From: Priapulus caudatus
Taxonomy: Eukaryota > Priapulida > Priapulimorpha > Priapulimorphida > Priapulidae
Assembly (NCBI RefSeq): GCF_000485595.1
Contig: NW_014577289.1
Coordinates: 559,097-623,096 of the forward strand
Reading direction: 5' to 3'
DNA length: 64,000 nt
Shown piece by piece: positions 14,801 to 27,328 of this stretch. The notes under the pieces were generated by a model. That model did no database searches, was not told the origin of the DNA, and saw only the letters and a list, made by a program, of their open reading frames with translations. Each line of letters starts with the position of its first letter. Position 1 is the first letter of the stretch. A program made the translations under genes and the position numbers.

Positions 14801-16740
14801 TACATAGCATTCAATATTATCATGGTTTATGATCATGTATTAACTCTGTGAAGGTTGCTGTATGTATATCAATGTCTGTTCCTATACAGTATTTAATCAA
14901 TTTAAAAAGAAATGGTTTAAATGCCTTTATTAAAACATTAAAAATTTTAAACAAACATGATCAAGACTTCTCTTGTTTTAAATGTTTGCCATGCTTGCCA
15001 CAACTCTCACGTCTCGTGTTACAGTGTGAGAATTTGTCTTGTTGTGCAGAATAAATTCATGACCACGTCATTTTTCATCAAATATTATTTATATGTGGTT
15101 ATAGCCATCATAATATGCATAAATTACTGTTATGTACAATAAATGTGTATGAATTTGAATTTTGTGATCGATTCTCATCCAATCAGCAGCCTTGTGACAT
15201 GAAATTATGAAGTTCCTGTTATCGTGAGTTTGCTCGTAGCTACGATGTGTTTCTGTCAACGCTACTCTCGTAGCATTAACATTAGTCGTAAGTGTTATCG
15301 TAGCATTAACATTAGCATTAACTTTACGATGTTTCTGACAATGGGCCCCTGCAGGACTTGTGCTCTACTTGTCATATCAATTCACACATCGTGAGTACAG
15401 TTCCTTGTTTGTTTGTTTTGGTATTTCCGATAATCGATTATTTGTTTTCATAATCGATTATCGAATTTGAGACTATAATCGATCGATTTTCGATTATAAT
15501 CGATCATCGGGACATCACTAACTAGAAGGACGATTATGAATGCAATTAAACATTTATAAATACATATATTGATTCCTTAATGACTTAATACTTAGAGAGA
15601 AAGTTAATTAAATCAAAATAAGAATCACTGGGGGAGGGGCAATATTACCAACTAGCTCGCTCATCACTATCATTATTGGGTTTGGGTGTTTCAGGATCTA
15701 ACCTGGAGGAAAACATTTCTCTAAAGTTGGTTGATGTTTAAAGCAGGACCTTCTCATTGTACAGCTCACTGTAGCAGTTAAAACGGATAAACCTCGCAAC
15801 AAAAAGGTCTTATAGACCTACTGTGAGCATACTTGCAGTGTGCAAACATCACGAAATGTCCTCATTGAGCCAGAAATACATGTGCTCCGAAGTTGATTAT
15901 TTTGAAAACTCTGTCGGACGCGGTTTCGTTACACAGCTAGCAGTAGCCCTACGCTAGCACAAATAGTTGCTGGAACGAAAACACTATATTTGTTTCCTGA
16001 TTGCATAAGTAATATAGATAACGATATGATTGAAACAAATGTCAAAATTTAGTAATGAATAAATGTCGAATAATGAATTATAACTTGTTTTATCACAGAA
16101 AAGAACTGTTAATGAATCGAGCCGATCGCTCCGCTGTGTCCCGGATGTGTAAACATCACTGTGGTGCTACGTTCATAAGAGAAGTAATTTCGTTTAGATT
16201 TTGAGAAGAAATGTTATGAAAGTAGCAATACAAATGAGTTGTAGTGAATTTTTGCAACATATGTAAGCTCACAGTAGGTATATATATGCATTTAGCTGCG
16301 AGGTTTATCAACTTTAAGGGAACTGTGAACAGCTATCGAAATAATATTAGATGCAGGTGAGACTGATTACAGGAACACGAACATAAACATTGCACATGTT
16401 GGTAAACTAGTGTAATGTGATGGTACACTACACATATGAAGATGACCGTATTACGTATGTGCAAATTGTCGTATCTAGAGCTATGAGTTATGGTCAGTTT
16501 ACAAATTCGCAGTGGCTACGCGTCCGTAACCGGTCGCCTAGCCTCCAGGCTATGCATCCGGAAATCTACTCACACAGTGATCGCGCGACTCACGCACATG
16601 CATGATTGCGAAACGGGACGCTCTGCTGATTGCCGAAAACATACAATAGCGTCTATCCTTTCATCCGTCCTCTCTCTCTCACACACGCACAGCTCTCTCT
16701 CGCTCTCTCTCACACGCACACACACACCTCTAGCTCTCTC

Positions 16741-16788
<48 letters not shown>

Positions 16789-18917
16789 CTCTCTCTCTCT
16801 CACCCACACACACACACACACTCGGCAATCAGCAGAGCGTCCCGTTGCGCAATCATGCGTGTACGTGTCGCAAGATCACTCACTGTGTGAGATGGATGTC
16901 CGGACGCTTAGCCTAGCGGCTCCTCGTCCGGAACCGGTCGCGTAGCCACGGCCTTACAAATTACGTATGGGCAAATTTACTCAACCTGAACTGACATAAC
17001 GTGGGGTATGACTATACAATGTTGTCTTTCACATCAGAGGTTGGCCTCCAGCTCCTTTTATTGCAACGATTTAAAAAATATATTTTTAGCTTTATTAAGA
17101 ATAATCTATAAATTGTGAAAATGAGTTTACCTGGCCTTTTTCACAGCTGACGACGACTGTGGTCTCTGAAGTTCCTGCAAACGGCAAGGATTACAAATGC
17201 ATACGTACATTTTGTTAATTTATAGTAGTATTACTATTAGTGCATAATACATGCTATTGTATTTGTAATGGTGCGTTTTAAATAAATTAGGCCTAGTTGT
17301 CAATGCAGCGAAGGTTGTACCTACTTCTAGTAATTATAGTACAGTAGTATTAGTAACTAATACTAATACTATCAGTAATAGTAAGACAATTTTTAAATCT
17401 AGATGCTCTAAAATGCTATTTACCCTTTAGATTTATGATTTTTTGCCCTTTAGGCTGGGGCCCGTAGCGTTTTGCTACGACAGCCCTACGGCTGTGACGC
17501 ACCTGCATACATGCGTTGCGTATGTGGTTATACACCATAGTCGCGAAGTATAGCGCGAAGTATATAAGCGAACCGAGTCGGTTTATAGTTAGTGTTAGGA
17601 TTAGGGTTGAGGTTAGGATTAGGGTTAGGGTTAGGGTTAGAGAGTAGGCGCCTCCATAGACTAGAATTATATTACCTTTATGTAATACAACATGAACAGC
17701 GCATGCGCAACAACTGCTCGGACGAATAGCGCATACGAACAGGTGTCCGATGCTCAGACGAATATCCACGTCCTTACCACTGGCAGCAAGAACAAGCCTG
17801 TTATATATAGTCAATGGCCGCGTGTGTGCTGTACGTGCGGGCTTGTTCTTGCTGCCAGTGGTCTAGCTCTAGTACTATAGCCCGCTTACATTAACTGCCG
17901 CTGGGCTATAGAACGACCCATAGGGCATGCGATGGACCAACTTATCCCCAATTATATCTGGCTATAAAACGTCTGTGGTAGGCAATTAATGCCTTTTATT
18001 TGAAGTGAATATGTCTTAAGTTATAGCCGCTACTAAAATTGAACCTCTAACTATCGTTGCAATGGTATACTTGCGGTATTTCTTGTGAACGAACATTCGA
18101 TTTGCGAACTTCAAACGGCCATTTCTGGTGGTGCTGCAGCAGCGCCAGTCAGCGGGAACTATGTATTTCCGCACGTGGAGGGGTGGGCGGGTTAGGGTGG
18201 TTGTGGACAAAAACATTGTTGTTGTCAAGTAACAAATTAGGCGATCAAAAGAAATTGTAATATTAGTTTTGTCATGAAAGATGAACAAATTACTAGTATT
18301 ATTAATTTGTTACTTGACAACAACAATGTTTTTGTCCACAACCAACACAACCCGCCCACCCCTCCACGTGCGGAAATACATAGTTCCCGCTGATTGGATG
18401 GAGTAAGTTGGTCCCCGAGCATTCGTAATGGCTGATGCTATAGCCCAGCGGCAGTTAATGTAAGCGGGCTATAGTACTAGAGCTACCAGTGGTCCTACTA
18501 ATACTAGTAATACTATTACTAATACTAATAGTAATACTAATAGTATTACTAATAGTATTAGTAATAGCATTACTATTAGTAATAGTATTAGTAATACTAA
18601 GTAATACTAAGTAATAGTAAGTTACTTCAATACTTGCACAACCAGGTTATGAGACTAACGTTAATACACGTTTTTTGACACGAGGTATTGCAATAATGAT
18701 TTCTTAGACTAAGTTAGCGCTAGTTAATAATATAGAGAGAATAGAATTGTCTAATCCTTACCACCACATTTTTTAATTTAGGCCTACTTGTTTTTTCGCG
18801 CCCGTGTTTCGACGCGCGTTGTGCATCTGTATGCAGTAACCGCGATTTACAATCGGTTTTAGTAAATACACTAGCTGTTGAGTATTCCCAAATGCTAGAT
18901 TCGTCGTCACTTTCCAT
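8856..18917 (-). CDS. DCLRE1A: DNA cross-link repair 1A nuclease (SNM1A), complete, 14 exons
   Basis: A nuclear 5'-3' exonuclease of the metallo-beta-lactamase/beta-CASP family that processes interstrand cross-links. Coding exons in transcript order: 18762-18917, 17131-17174, 15649-15702, 14320-14486, 14094-14204, 13846-13948, 12837-13624, 12363-12499, 11967-12085, 11365-11508, 10906-11051, 10381-10523, 9713-9866, 8856-9007. All phases match and the sum is 2418 nt, giving 805 aa (human about 1040). Residues 1-12 ([12 protein letters not shown]) match the conserved IWEY start, which is why this ATG was chosen over an in-frame upstream one. A UBZ4 finger has Cys109, Cys112, His127 and Cys131, followed by the conserved [13 protein letters not shown] segment. 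A PIP box, QRSLTDYF, lies near 394-401. CPSYKKIP leads into the nuclease core, with HFHYDH at 498-503, [35 protein letters not shown] and PYSEHSS. The middle is shorter than in vertebrates. The donor at 10380 (GTCACA) is weak. UTRs were not mapped. Confidence 0.95.
12837..13624 (-). other. DCLRE1A large exon 7: disordered linker with PIP box
   Basis: This 788-nt exon codes a Ser/Thr-rich low-complexity region that ends in CPSYKKIP just before the nuclease domain. The QRSLTDYF motif fits the PCNA-binding consensus (Q, two residues, aliphatic, two residues, two aromatics). A second long open frame on the opposite strand is a shadow of this exon. Confidence 0.85.
14667..15520. mobile_element. 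hAT-like non-autonomous element in DCLRE1A intron 3
   Basis: The 854-bp segment is flanked by the 8-bp direct repeat ACTAGAAG (14659-14666 and 15521-15528). The ends are inverted, degenerate copies: TGGTGATGGGAATCG on the left and, reading inward from the right, TAGTGATGTCCCGATGATCG. Both ends continue into ATAATCGATTAT-type sequence. An 8-bp target duplication is typical of hAT elements. No transposase frame is present. Confidence 0.85.
16508..16953. mobile_element. Mutator-like palindromic element in DCLRE1A intron 2
   Basis: The 446-bp element is flanked by the 9-bp direct repeat TTACAAATT (16499-16507 and 16954-16962). Left arm 16508-16636 and right arm about 16822-16953 are inverted copies with scattered differences, sharing GTGGCTACGCG at the tips and CGGGACGCTCTGCTGATTGC inside. 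The centre is a CT/CA microsatellite (about 16672-16820). A 9-bp duplication with long arms suggests a MULE-type MITE. Confidence 0.8.
17593..17641 (+). repeat. Interstitial TTAGGG repeats
   Basis: About seven degenerate copies of TTAGGG/TTAGGA. This is the metazoan telomere repeat, but it is short and lies inside an intron, so it is interstitial and not a chromosome end. Confidence 0.8.
17778..17861. repeat. Perfect 22-bp inverted repeat
   Basis: CCACTGGCAGCAAGAACAAG begins the left arm (17778-17799), and its exact complement occupies 17840-17861 after a 40-bp spacer. The outer end of the right arm overlaps the target duplication of the next element, so this looks like an older palindrome into which that element inserted. 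Confidence 0.8.
17864..18485. mobile_element. Palindromic element with 48-bp perfect terminal repeats in DCLRE1A intron 1
   Basis: The 622-bp element begins TAGCTCTAGTACTATAGCCC, and its last 48 bp are the exact inverted copy of its first 48 bp (17864-17911 and 18438-18485). It is flanked by the 9-bp direct repeat CCAGTGGTC (17855-17863 and 18486-18494). A second inverted pair lies inside (about 18158-18240 and 18300-18395). About 240 bp of unpaired sequence is present only on the left side. No transposase frame. The 9-bp duplication suggests a Mutator-like origin. A diverged single end of the same family is at about 20222-20270. Confidence 0.85.
18495..18620. repeat. ACTAAT/AGTATT trinucleotide-like repeat
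   Basis: About 125 bp built from ACT, AAT, AGT and ATT words that read similarly on both strands, so it can form many small hairpins. It directly follows the palindromic element. Confidence 0.8.
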
Positions 18918-21900
18918 AACTAAACTATTTACTTTGACACGACATACACACATAACAATACCCCATAAAAATAGATTACTGTACACTCTGTTTATACATC
19001 ATCCATGCCATATGTTTATCACACGACAAGTGAAGATTCCCATACATCCCGCTAGGAGACGATATGGCGCCCTTACTCTGCACCCACAGCCAATCACAAA
19101 TCACGTCTGTAATCATACTGGTAATGGCCGCCAGAGGCATCATGTCTATCTTTTGTTATTGTTTGCGTTAAATTTACAGGTAATATAACATTTAATGTCC
19201 TGTTTGTGTTCTTCGTAGTTATCAAATGTGTAGGGGATTTAGTTAACATAGCAATAAACAGCATAGTATAGTTATTGACTAGTTACAAAACCCTTTATGG
19301 GTTGGGTGGTGCGACCATGATTCACCATGGAAAACGACAGCACGCAACTTTCAAATGAAAACACAGAAAATGCCGAATCGACGTCACTAGAATTCATCAG
19401 AGAACAATCATGCTATCGGGTTGTCTGTAATAATCGTTTCTAAAGCGACAGAGCTCTTAACACGCGTCTCTGTTGTCCTAAAACATCACGCAAAAAGTAA
19501 AGGTAATTTGTAAATACAAGTCTACACTAACAGTACAGTAACACTAACACTGTAACAGTACACTACAATGAGTCGAAAAAGCATTCATACTGATAGTAAT
19601 AGTAAATGGGTTACAGGCGATACGCTATACGTCTACTACTACTAGGTCTAGTTGTTGAGGTAGTGGTAGTACCGTGAGTAGGTACCTACTGAACAGGTAT
19701 AAAACATGTTCCAGTATTCAATGTGAGACAGGCTCTTAGTATAGCCTATAGGATGGATCTATAATTGACTTGTGCAGTTACAACCTAAGTGGTTTCACTT
19801 ACATACAAAATCTGTTTCTTAAGAAAAGTAGCGTGCTTCGATAACTATTACAAAAAGTATCTGATTTAAAAGGTTCAATGTACAGGTTAATGCCAATGTT
19901 AACAGCAGCATTTTTTTATTCTGTGAGCACATGTGAAAGGCCTGCAAATGGAAAAACGGAGTGTACAACTTGAAAAAAAAAAGTTATTGCATAAAACGGC
20001 ATCATTCACTAACAGTAACATGTCCAAATTGTACACAAATTACAAATCGTCGAGGTACACAGTATCAATAAATGCAATAGAAGTTTGTTCATTGTTCCCT
20101 TTAAAAGTTAACATTATCAACTTCGTACTTTACTTTGCATTTTGGAACCACCGGTAGCTGCATGGTATATTATAACAAATTATATTCTTTTATTCGAAAT
20201 CTAGCAGGTGCATATAAAAGCGTAGCTCTAAGACTATAGCCCGCGTACAGTTGCCGCATGGCTATAGAACATTCTATGCCAGTTTTAGTGACTGTACCTG
20301 CTCCCCACTGCTTCCACGAAAAATGGCTCACAAAACGCAAAATGATCGGGCTTTTTAACACTTGTTTATCTACATGCGCTGCTGCATTATTAGCATGTGA
20401 GTAGAAAGGCCAGAAATGTAGTGGCAGTACACACCTAAATCCTAAATCCTGCACAGTTGGTCTACTTGTTTATGTAAGGCTTGGGGGCAGTATACTCTGG
20501 GCAAACCGATTCATTAGCATACAATGTGCATTTTTAGACCATATAACAGCATTTGCCATTACTCGCATATTGCTGCCATTAAATAATGTAGAAACTGTAT
20601 TTAAGTGGGTGCTTAAGGCTGTTATGGCGAACTATATTAGATCTCGCTTAGAATTTGCTGTCACTGTTTCAGTGTTATAAAATATTAAAATGAACTGATT
20701 TAACGCATATTTCAGTGTAGCTCCAAGAAACGGTCTTGTTAGGGTTAGAAGACCATTTCAAACATTGGCTGCAGCTAAACATGTAGTTGTCTTATTTGCC
20801 AAGTATTGCCAAAGAACACTTCACATGTCATATATACCAAATGAATCAGCATGCATCCACCTTCTTGTAACCATCAGTGCGCTATGATGCGCTGGGTACT
20901 TACGGGGTTACAGCGACTTTTTGAGATGAATGCAACCAAATTTATGAATTCACCATCATGTTGTATCATTCCGACTGTGACTAAAATCCGCAATGGATCG
21001 CACAAGGGAGATTAAATGATCTGCGGTCCTCATGTAAACCACCCCTACATCCGAGAACATGTCATCTAAGGTTTTTACAAATGGCCCAGACATTTGTGAA
21101 CATCATTTCACTTGCTTTGGTGTGTAATTGCCGTGAGAGCCATCGTGCGGCTATTGTACAATTTTTATAGTGTTTTCTAGCGAGTGTTTTGCGTTTCGGG
21201 TTTTCCGTGTCTCTTTTCCGTTGAGCATGCGCAGTGTAAACATGGCGGGTACACAATCGTGGAAAGCTGCTTGGAAAGTTGATATGCTGTGAGAATTAGC
21301 AGATTATACCATGAATTAAGAGATACATTCTAGTTTAGAAGCAGGACAACTGTGAGTTGACATTCATATTTCAGACAAGACAAGTCAAAGGTGGTAATAG
21401 AATAGTTTTATTTGAGATATACAGAGTTATTCATTTAGATCTGCAGAGGTGATAGGTTTTTTGTATGGAAGGGTGTCAGGCTGTATAGACAATCGGTCGC
21501 ACAGCCTGGTCGGGCTAATTTCAGTGCAGAATATATAATACAAGGTAGCTAGTACCTCATAATTACAATTTTTTGTGGACTGTGCTACTTCAAAGTGTAA
21601 ACAAAACCAGGCATGACCTAAAGATTACTTGTTCATCAATTAGTATCAGCTAATAAAAATGTGATGTTGCACTTGAAATTTTGAAAGTAGATATGAAAGC
21701 ATTGCCAATAATTATTGTGGTGGACTATCGTGTTTAGCATTAAACTTTTTATTTCGAACATAATCTCATGTTTTCCCCACTTTTACAACATTTGCCATTA
21801 TTGCTTGAGTAACGATGAAATGTCTTAGAACCTTCGTATTCACCAAAACATGCACAATTCGAATTTTGATTTATACTAGTTGTGATTATGGCTGCCATTT

Positions 21901-22105
21901 GTTGCTAATCTCGGAGCCAGATAATAGCACCAGCTATCAGCCAATTTCAGAAGATAAACGGAGTCAACGACACCATAGACTACACATAATAAATAACAGA
22001 ATCTCAGATGCCCATTTGTTTACAGTTTTAGTGCACCGACAATTTACAAATTTGCCCATTCTGACTAAGGCACCATTCTCGCTACACGATAAAATGCCAT
22101 GGTGT

Positions 22106-22300
22106 TACGATATGTTCATATCCAATTTGCTATGCTATAAAGTATAAGTATATAACTGCATAATATCTTAGTGATTTTCAAGTTGGTGTAATCAGTGATA
22201 TATCTGCTGTGAGGTGAGACTATATTTCGCTATATTTTTTCTAATTGAGCGTTTCTGAGCAATAATCGCACAATAAAAAATTTAAGGAAAAGGATTTGTG
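22106..22300 (+). repeat. Dispersed repeat E, copy 2
   Basis: Same sequence order as 1897-2085 with small indels: TCATATCCAATTTGCTATGCTATAA, then TTTTCAAGTTGGTGTAATCAGTG, then TTGAGCGTTTCTGAGCAA. Confidence 0.6.
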
Positions 22301-23051
22301 TTATAGGTTAAATAACTTTGAAGGTAAGTGTGCACAAGAATAAGCTATAAATCCTCTCACTATCCTTCCCTAAACCGAACCATAACCTAATCATGGCCTG
22401 ATTATGTGTTTATGTAGGGTCCTAAAGTAAGCTTGATCTAATTATGTCTGTATTCATCCTTGGCAGTCAGGGTAGCAGAAATTTCCTGCCCGTGTTAGAA
22501 CTCCACGTGAATTTTTGGTAAATACATAATGTGGCAGGCACCTCCCCAGGAATTTCAGAATTTATGTCATTTATGGATTGGTAAGAGAGAGGGCCCATGA
22601 AGGGGTTGTATCATGTGGTGTCCTAATGCATGTCATCAGTGGCCCCAATATGCAGGTAAACTTAATATGTATAGCTTGGTCAGTTGAAGAAATTTGTGAG
22701 GAAAGGTACAACAGCAGAGCTTGGGTGTGGAACGCAACCTCCTCCCTGATTCTTTTCACAATATTCTTTGTGACAGCCATGATGCTGTAAAGCTGATTTG
22801 GCCTTCCCTTTAACTACCAACGCTAATCCGTGGTAAGTGTTGGGCTAAAGTTTCTACACAGTATTAGTAACAGGTGGTGTTCTGTAGAAGAAAAAGGTAA
22901 TAATAGAATCTATTCACTGTAGAGATATACGTAGTTGACAGAGTATGCGCCGGATACCCTAGTCAACATCTATTTGTGTTCAACATGAGCATTCGACAAT
23001 TGCCATTGCTCACAGTGAGCATGGGGAGTGCATAGCCTCCCTGCCTTTTTT

Positions 23052-23640
23052 AGCTCATCTGACATAGTCAGATGCAGCTTGTATGAATCGCATGAGCGTG
23101 CGTCCGTCCGTCCGTCCGTCCGTCCGTCCGTCCGTGCGTCCGTCAACAGTTGGGCACAAATTCTAAACGGCTCGACGTACGGATTCAAGTCGGGACGTGG
23201 GGGGTAATCCGAAAACGAGTTGGGGTGTCGAAGCTGGGGTCAAAGGTCAAAGGTCAAGAGGTGTAAAAAAGGGGGAACATTCCCTCCTTAACTTAAGGTA
23301 TAAGGAGGAAATGCAGAATTGCGGCACAAATCTAAAGCGCTCGGCCTAGGCTCGTGATAGTCGGTGTATAGCATCATGGTAGGAAAAGCCATCACTGTGC
23401 CGAAATTGGAGGTCACAGGTCAAAGTCAATGGGGCACAGGGCAGATTTTAGACATTTTCTGGGGACATAGTGTGACGGAGCGATTGGAAAACTTTTGTTT
23501 CAGCGGTGACCTAGCATTTTTATGGCTTTATTGAAAGGACCATGAAATGTGCTTTCCACTGACGTGCGAAGAGTAAGTGTCTGATAATCTTTTGACCCTC
23601 AAGAGGGAGGGATTTAAACATGGATTGTTAACTGTTACTG
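23052..23640 (+). mobile_element. Family A non-autonomous element, copy 2
   Basis: Starts AGCTCATCTGACATAGTCAG, followed by about ten GTCC repeats, then the same body as 7192-7763. It includes the DR1 string at 23237-23256 and a second half-site cluster near 23411-23430. Its true 3' end is uncertain: sequences at 24047-24075 and about 25083-25110 match the DNA just after the N gap, so the copy may extend to about 25110 with later insertions inside it. Confidence 0.75.
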
Positions 23641-24079
23641 TGTTAGAAAGAATTTGACTGCTGGTTTGCTAGTAGAATCTATACATGCCTGGATGTATGA
23701 GCTACAATGTCACAGTGAAATTTCAAAAGCTAAATTTGGTTGAAGAAGGTTTATGCTCCTTAAATCGGTATAATTCTATGGCATTCTGTACTGTCAGTGT
23801 GTTAATATGCCACTGCCAGTGGCCACTGCCAGTGCATGTGGTGGTGATAGTATGGTGTAGTTTTTGCCTGCGTTAATTAGGTACAGGTGGCAGCTCTCTA
23901 TTTCAGGCCTGTAGCTTGTGTAGGTAAATGGACGCAGTGCTTACCTATTCTGTCTTGCAAATAGTTGTTATATACTACGTACGATGGAAGCTTCCAGCTA
24001 CCAACGTACGCGCCATCTCGTGGCAACTTTCATAACGATCCCAACGAACATTTCTTCGAGAAGGCTCCTGATACCATCC

Positions 24080-24210
24080 CAGTGTTTGAAATAAGGGCTA
24101 TCCGTTTGTTCGTACTTGTCCATTTCCACGGAGGACAAGTGATCTGTCAGGTAGCTGTCTGCCGGACAAGCAGCTTTTTAGAGCAATTTTCATAATTTCC
24201 TACCATCGCT
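24080..24210 (+). mobile_element. Family D element, partial copy
   Basis: Begins CAGTGTTTGAAATAAG and matches the left 130 bp of the element at 25811-26255 (CTTGTCCATTTCCACGGAGG, GGACAAGCAGCTTTTTAGAG). The right end is missing. Confidence 0.7.
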
Positions 24211-24463
24211 GGCGGCTGCTGGGAAACCCGAGTTAACATAGTATAACATGGGCTGCCGGAGTGCCACCCGAATTAACATATACTATAGTATAAACATTTA
24301 TGTGAAGTTATATAAAAACGTTACCGCCTTGCTAGCTCCACGAAACGGTCTTGCTAGGGTTAGAAGACCATCAGACAATCAGTCTGATAGACAATCAGAC
24401 GTCTGTATAGACAATCAGTCGTACAGCCTCGTCCGGCAGCGCTACCGCCTCGAGAAAGAGAGA

Positions 24464-25010
<547 letters not shown>

Positions 25011-25197
25011 CGGCGATGGAGGGTGCCTTGATTCGTTTGCCCCTGAGTTTAGCATCAGAAGTTCAGAACACCTGCCGTCAGGTGAGCGCTGTCGCTCTGC
25101 GGCACTTGTTTGAAATTGAGATGGCCAGGAATTTTGGAGTCCTGTTTTCATTTGTCTAATGGTTACTTTACCTTATTTGTTTGTACCAAGCAATATC

Positions 25198-25545
25198 AGG
25201 GTGCGAAATTAACGGGAGTCCGGAGTCAAATACTCTCTGATTTACTGTCGGACTCCCTGATTTGACATATGCAGGAGTACGCCAGGAGTCTGTGTGACTC
25301 CCTGAAAATTCTGCCATACTAACTAGTTCGTCCCGGAGCACGACCTCGCGGAATTACTGTATTTTTCAGCTAATGTCCAAGAAAAATGGCAGACGTGCAA
25401 CTGCAGTGAAATCTTAAAAATAAGCACATGCGTTATTGTAAATATCTTTAATTTTGAACCTCAGACTGCGGACTCCCTCATTTTGCTGCGGACTCCCTCT
25501 TTTTGAGGGTAGGGAGTCCAACTTCAAACGTTCATTTCTACCCCT
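25198..25545. mobile_element. hAT-like MITE with 8-bp target duplication
   Basis: The 348-bp element is flanked by GCAATATC on both sides (25190-25197 and 25546-25553). The ends are imperfect inverted repeats: AGGGTGCGAAATTAAC and, from the right, AGGGGTAGAAATGAAC. The body repeats the words GGAGTCC and GACTCCCT several times. A related copy lies at 31756-32092. Confidence 0.85.
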
Positions 25546-25810
25546 GCAATATCATGGGAAAATTCAGTTATATTTTCATTTAATCAGACGTAATATGAGA
25601 ATTCTTAGCATTCTTGCTAAATACACTAATACATTTGCTATGCTAGCAAATTGTGATATATAATCAGCTTGGAATTCCCATATCTGAACTTTAAAAAGGC
25701 TTGTGTTGCACTAGTATGAGGGTGTTTTATTCTTGAACAGAAACATTATCACTAGTTGATTTTGCAGTAATCCTTTAACCCATAGCCACCTTATCTCCCC
25801 AGATCAATAC

Positions 25811-26255
25811 CAGTGTTCGAAATAAGTGCTACCCGTTTGCCGTCACTTGTCCATTTCCACGGAGGACAAGTAGACCTGTCCAGTAGCTTGTCCGCTGGAC
25901 AAGCAGCTTTTTAGAGCAATTTTTCATCATTTTCTACCATCGCTGGTCATGGACCGGACTCAGGACTGACCATGTATTGTTATTATAAAACTTTGAAGCT
26001 TTAACTTCAACAAGTCAAATGTAATAACTTGTCAAAATAAATAATAATTGTGCTTTTTTATGTTCTTTGAAGCTTGGTGCCTAATTTGAACTTTTATAAT
26101 GAACTGCATTAAAATTACAAAGTAAGATATTGGGTCTAAAATTTAATTTGATTAAAAATGTATTAATTACACATTTACTATATTTCTATGTTATTAATCA
26201 GGACAAGCAAAAATTTTGCAGGACAAGCAAAATTTTTTCCTTATTTCGAACACTG
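25811..26255. mobile_element. Family D MITE, full copy
   Basis: A 445-bp element bounded by perfect 16-bp inverted repeats, CAGTGTTCGAAATAAG. The words GGACAAG and CTTGTCC recur inside. I found no clear target duplication, so the superfamily is not assigned; the CAGTG ends resemble hAT termini. Confidence 0.75.
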
Positions 26256-27328
26256 ACTACCCATTACCACTTTGTCTTGCTCAATCAATACCAGATTATC
26301 TCACTTTTATGTGCAAATGACCGCAGCTCTATTGACAAAAAAATTTCCCAAAGCCCACGAAATTGTCGAAATTCAGACGATACTGTTAAAGATAGGTTAG
26401 ATCTGTCATTTTCTACAAAGGCATGCACAATGTTAGGAAATGTTTATAAAAGTATTTTAAATTAATAGTTTTAATTGATGAAATATCCAGTTTCTTGCTA
26501 ACTTGCATGTTTTCTTTGTCCAATATAACTATAAGCACTAGATTATGTTACATGCTCCCATGATTTAAGTGATATTTTGCTAATTTAAATGTAAAAAGAT
26601 GGTACATGTGTTCAGTCGTTTTTGCTCCCTCCTGCATGAATGAGCTAAACTACACTTCAGTATGATCTTCAGTTGAGTAATCACTAATGTTTTATATAAT
26701 TATTTGTGCTCCATATATAATTTTACTGTTAAATTATGATAGAAAAGTATAAGAAATTTCTGTTTAAAAATTGTAAGGTATTTGTTGCAAATGGTGCCAT
26801 TTTTATTGCTGCCTCTTGAAACGATGATGGAAGTTGTGATTTTAAGGTTAGTTTTCACATTTCTGACAAGGAGCCTGTAATAAAAGTGATATTATTTAGA
26901 TGGTTTATTTCTAACTTTATAGATAATTGGCATCGAAGGATAAGCTCATTGAACCGACTTGGGGTGGATTTTAGAGACGGTTGAGTCTTCCACTATAACT
27001 GTTACACATAAAACGGATATTACATCATCACTAACTATTATTTAACCCCAAACAATATTATGTAGCATAATGATTATGTAGCCATAATCTTCTCCAAACA
27101 ATCAGAAAACATTGCAATCCTTATTATTTTAATGATTGAAGGTAATGAGAATAATTGAGAGCACAGCTTATGTTACATCATTACCGTGAAAAAAGGCAGT
27201 ACACGCAATGGTGCTAACCATTAATACCTATAAGTACCAATAAGGCTATTTTAAAACCAAGATTTAAACTGTTTTAATAAATATTTAACAACAAATTAGT
27301 GCCTGGCATAATTACAAATACTATTATT

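Noticed and set aside
16490-16945. 151-codon open frame on the plus strand
   Set aside because: Lies inside the palindromic element and its CT/CA core; low complexity.
17593-17641. Possible telomere
   Set aside because: TTAGGG units are few and degenerate and lie within an intron of a continuous gene.
23096-23140. CRISPR-like regular repeats (GTCC)n
   Set aside because: Simple tetranucleotide repeat at the head of transposon copies in an animal genome; no spacers.
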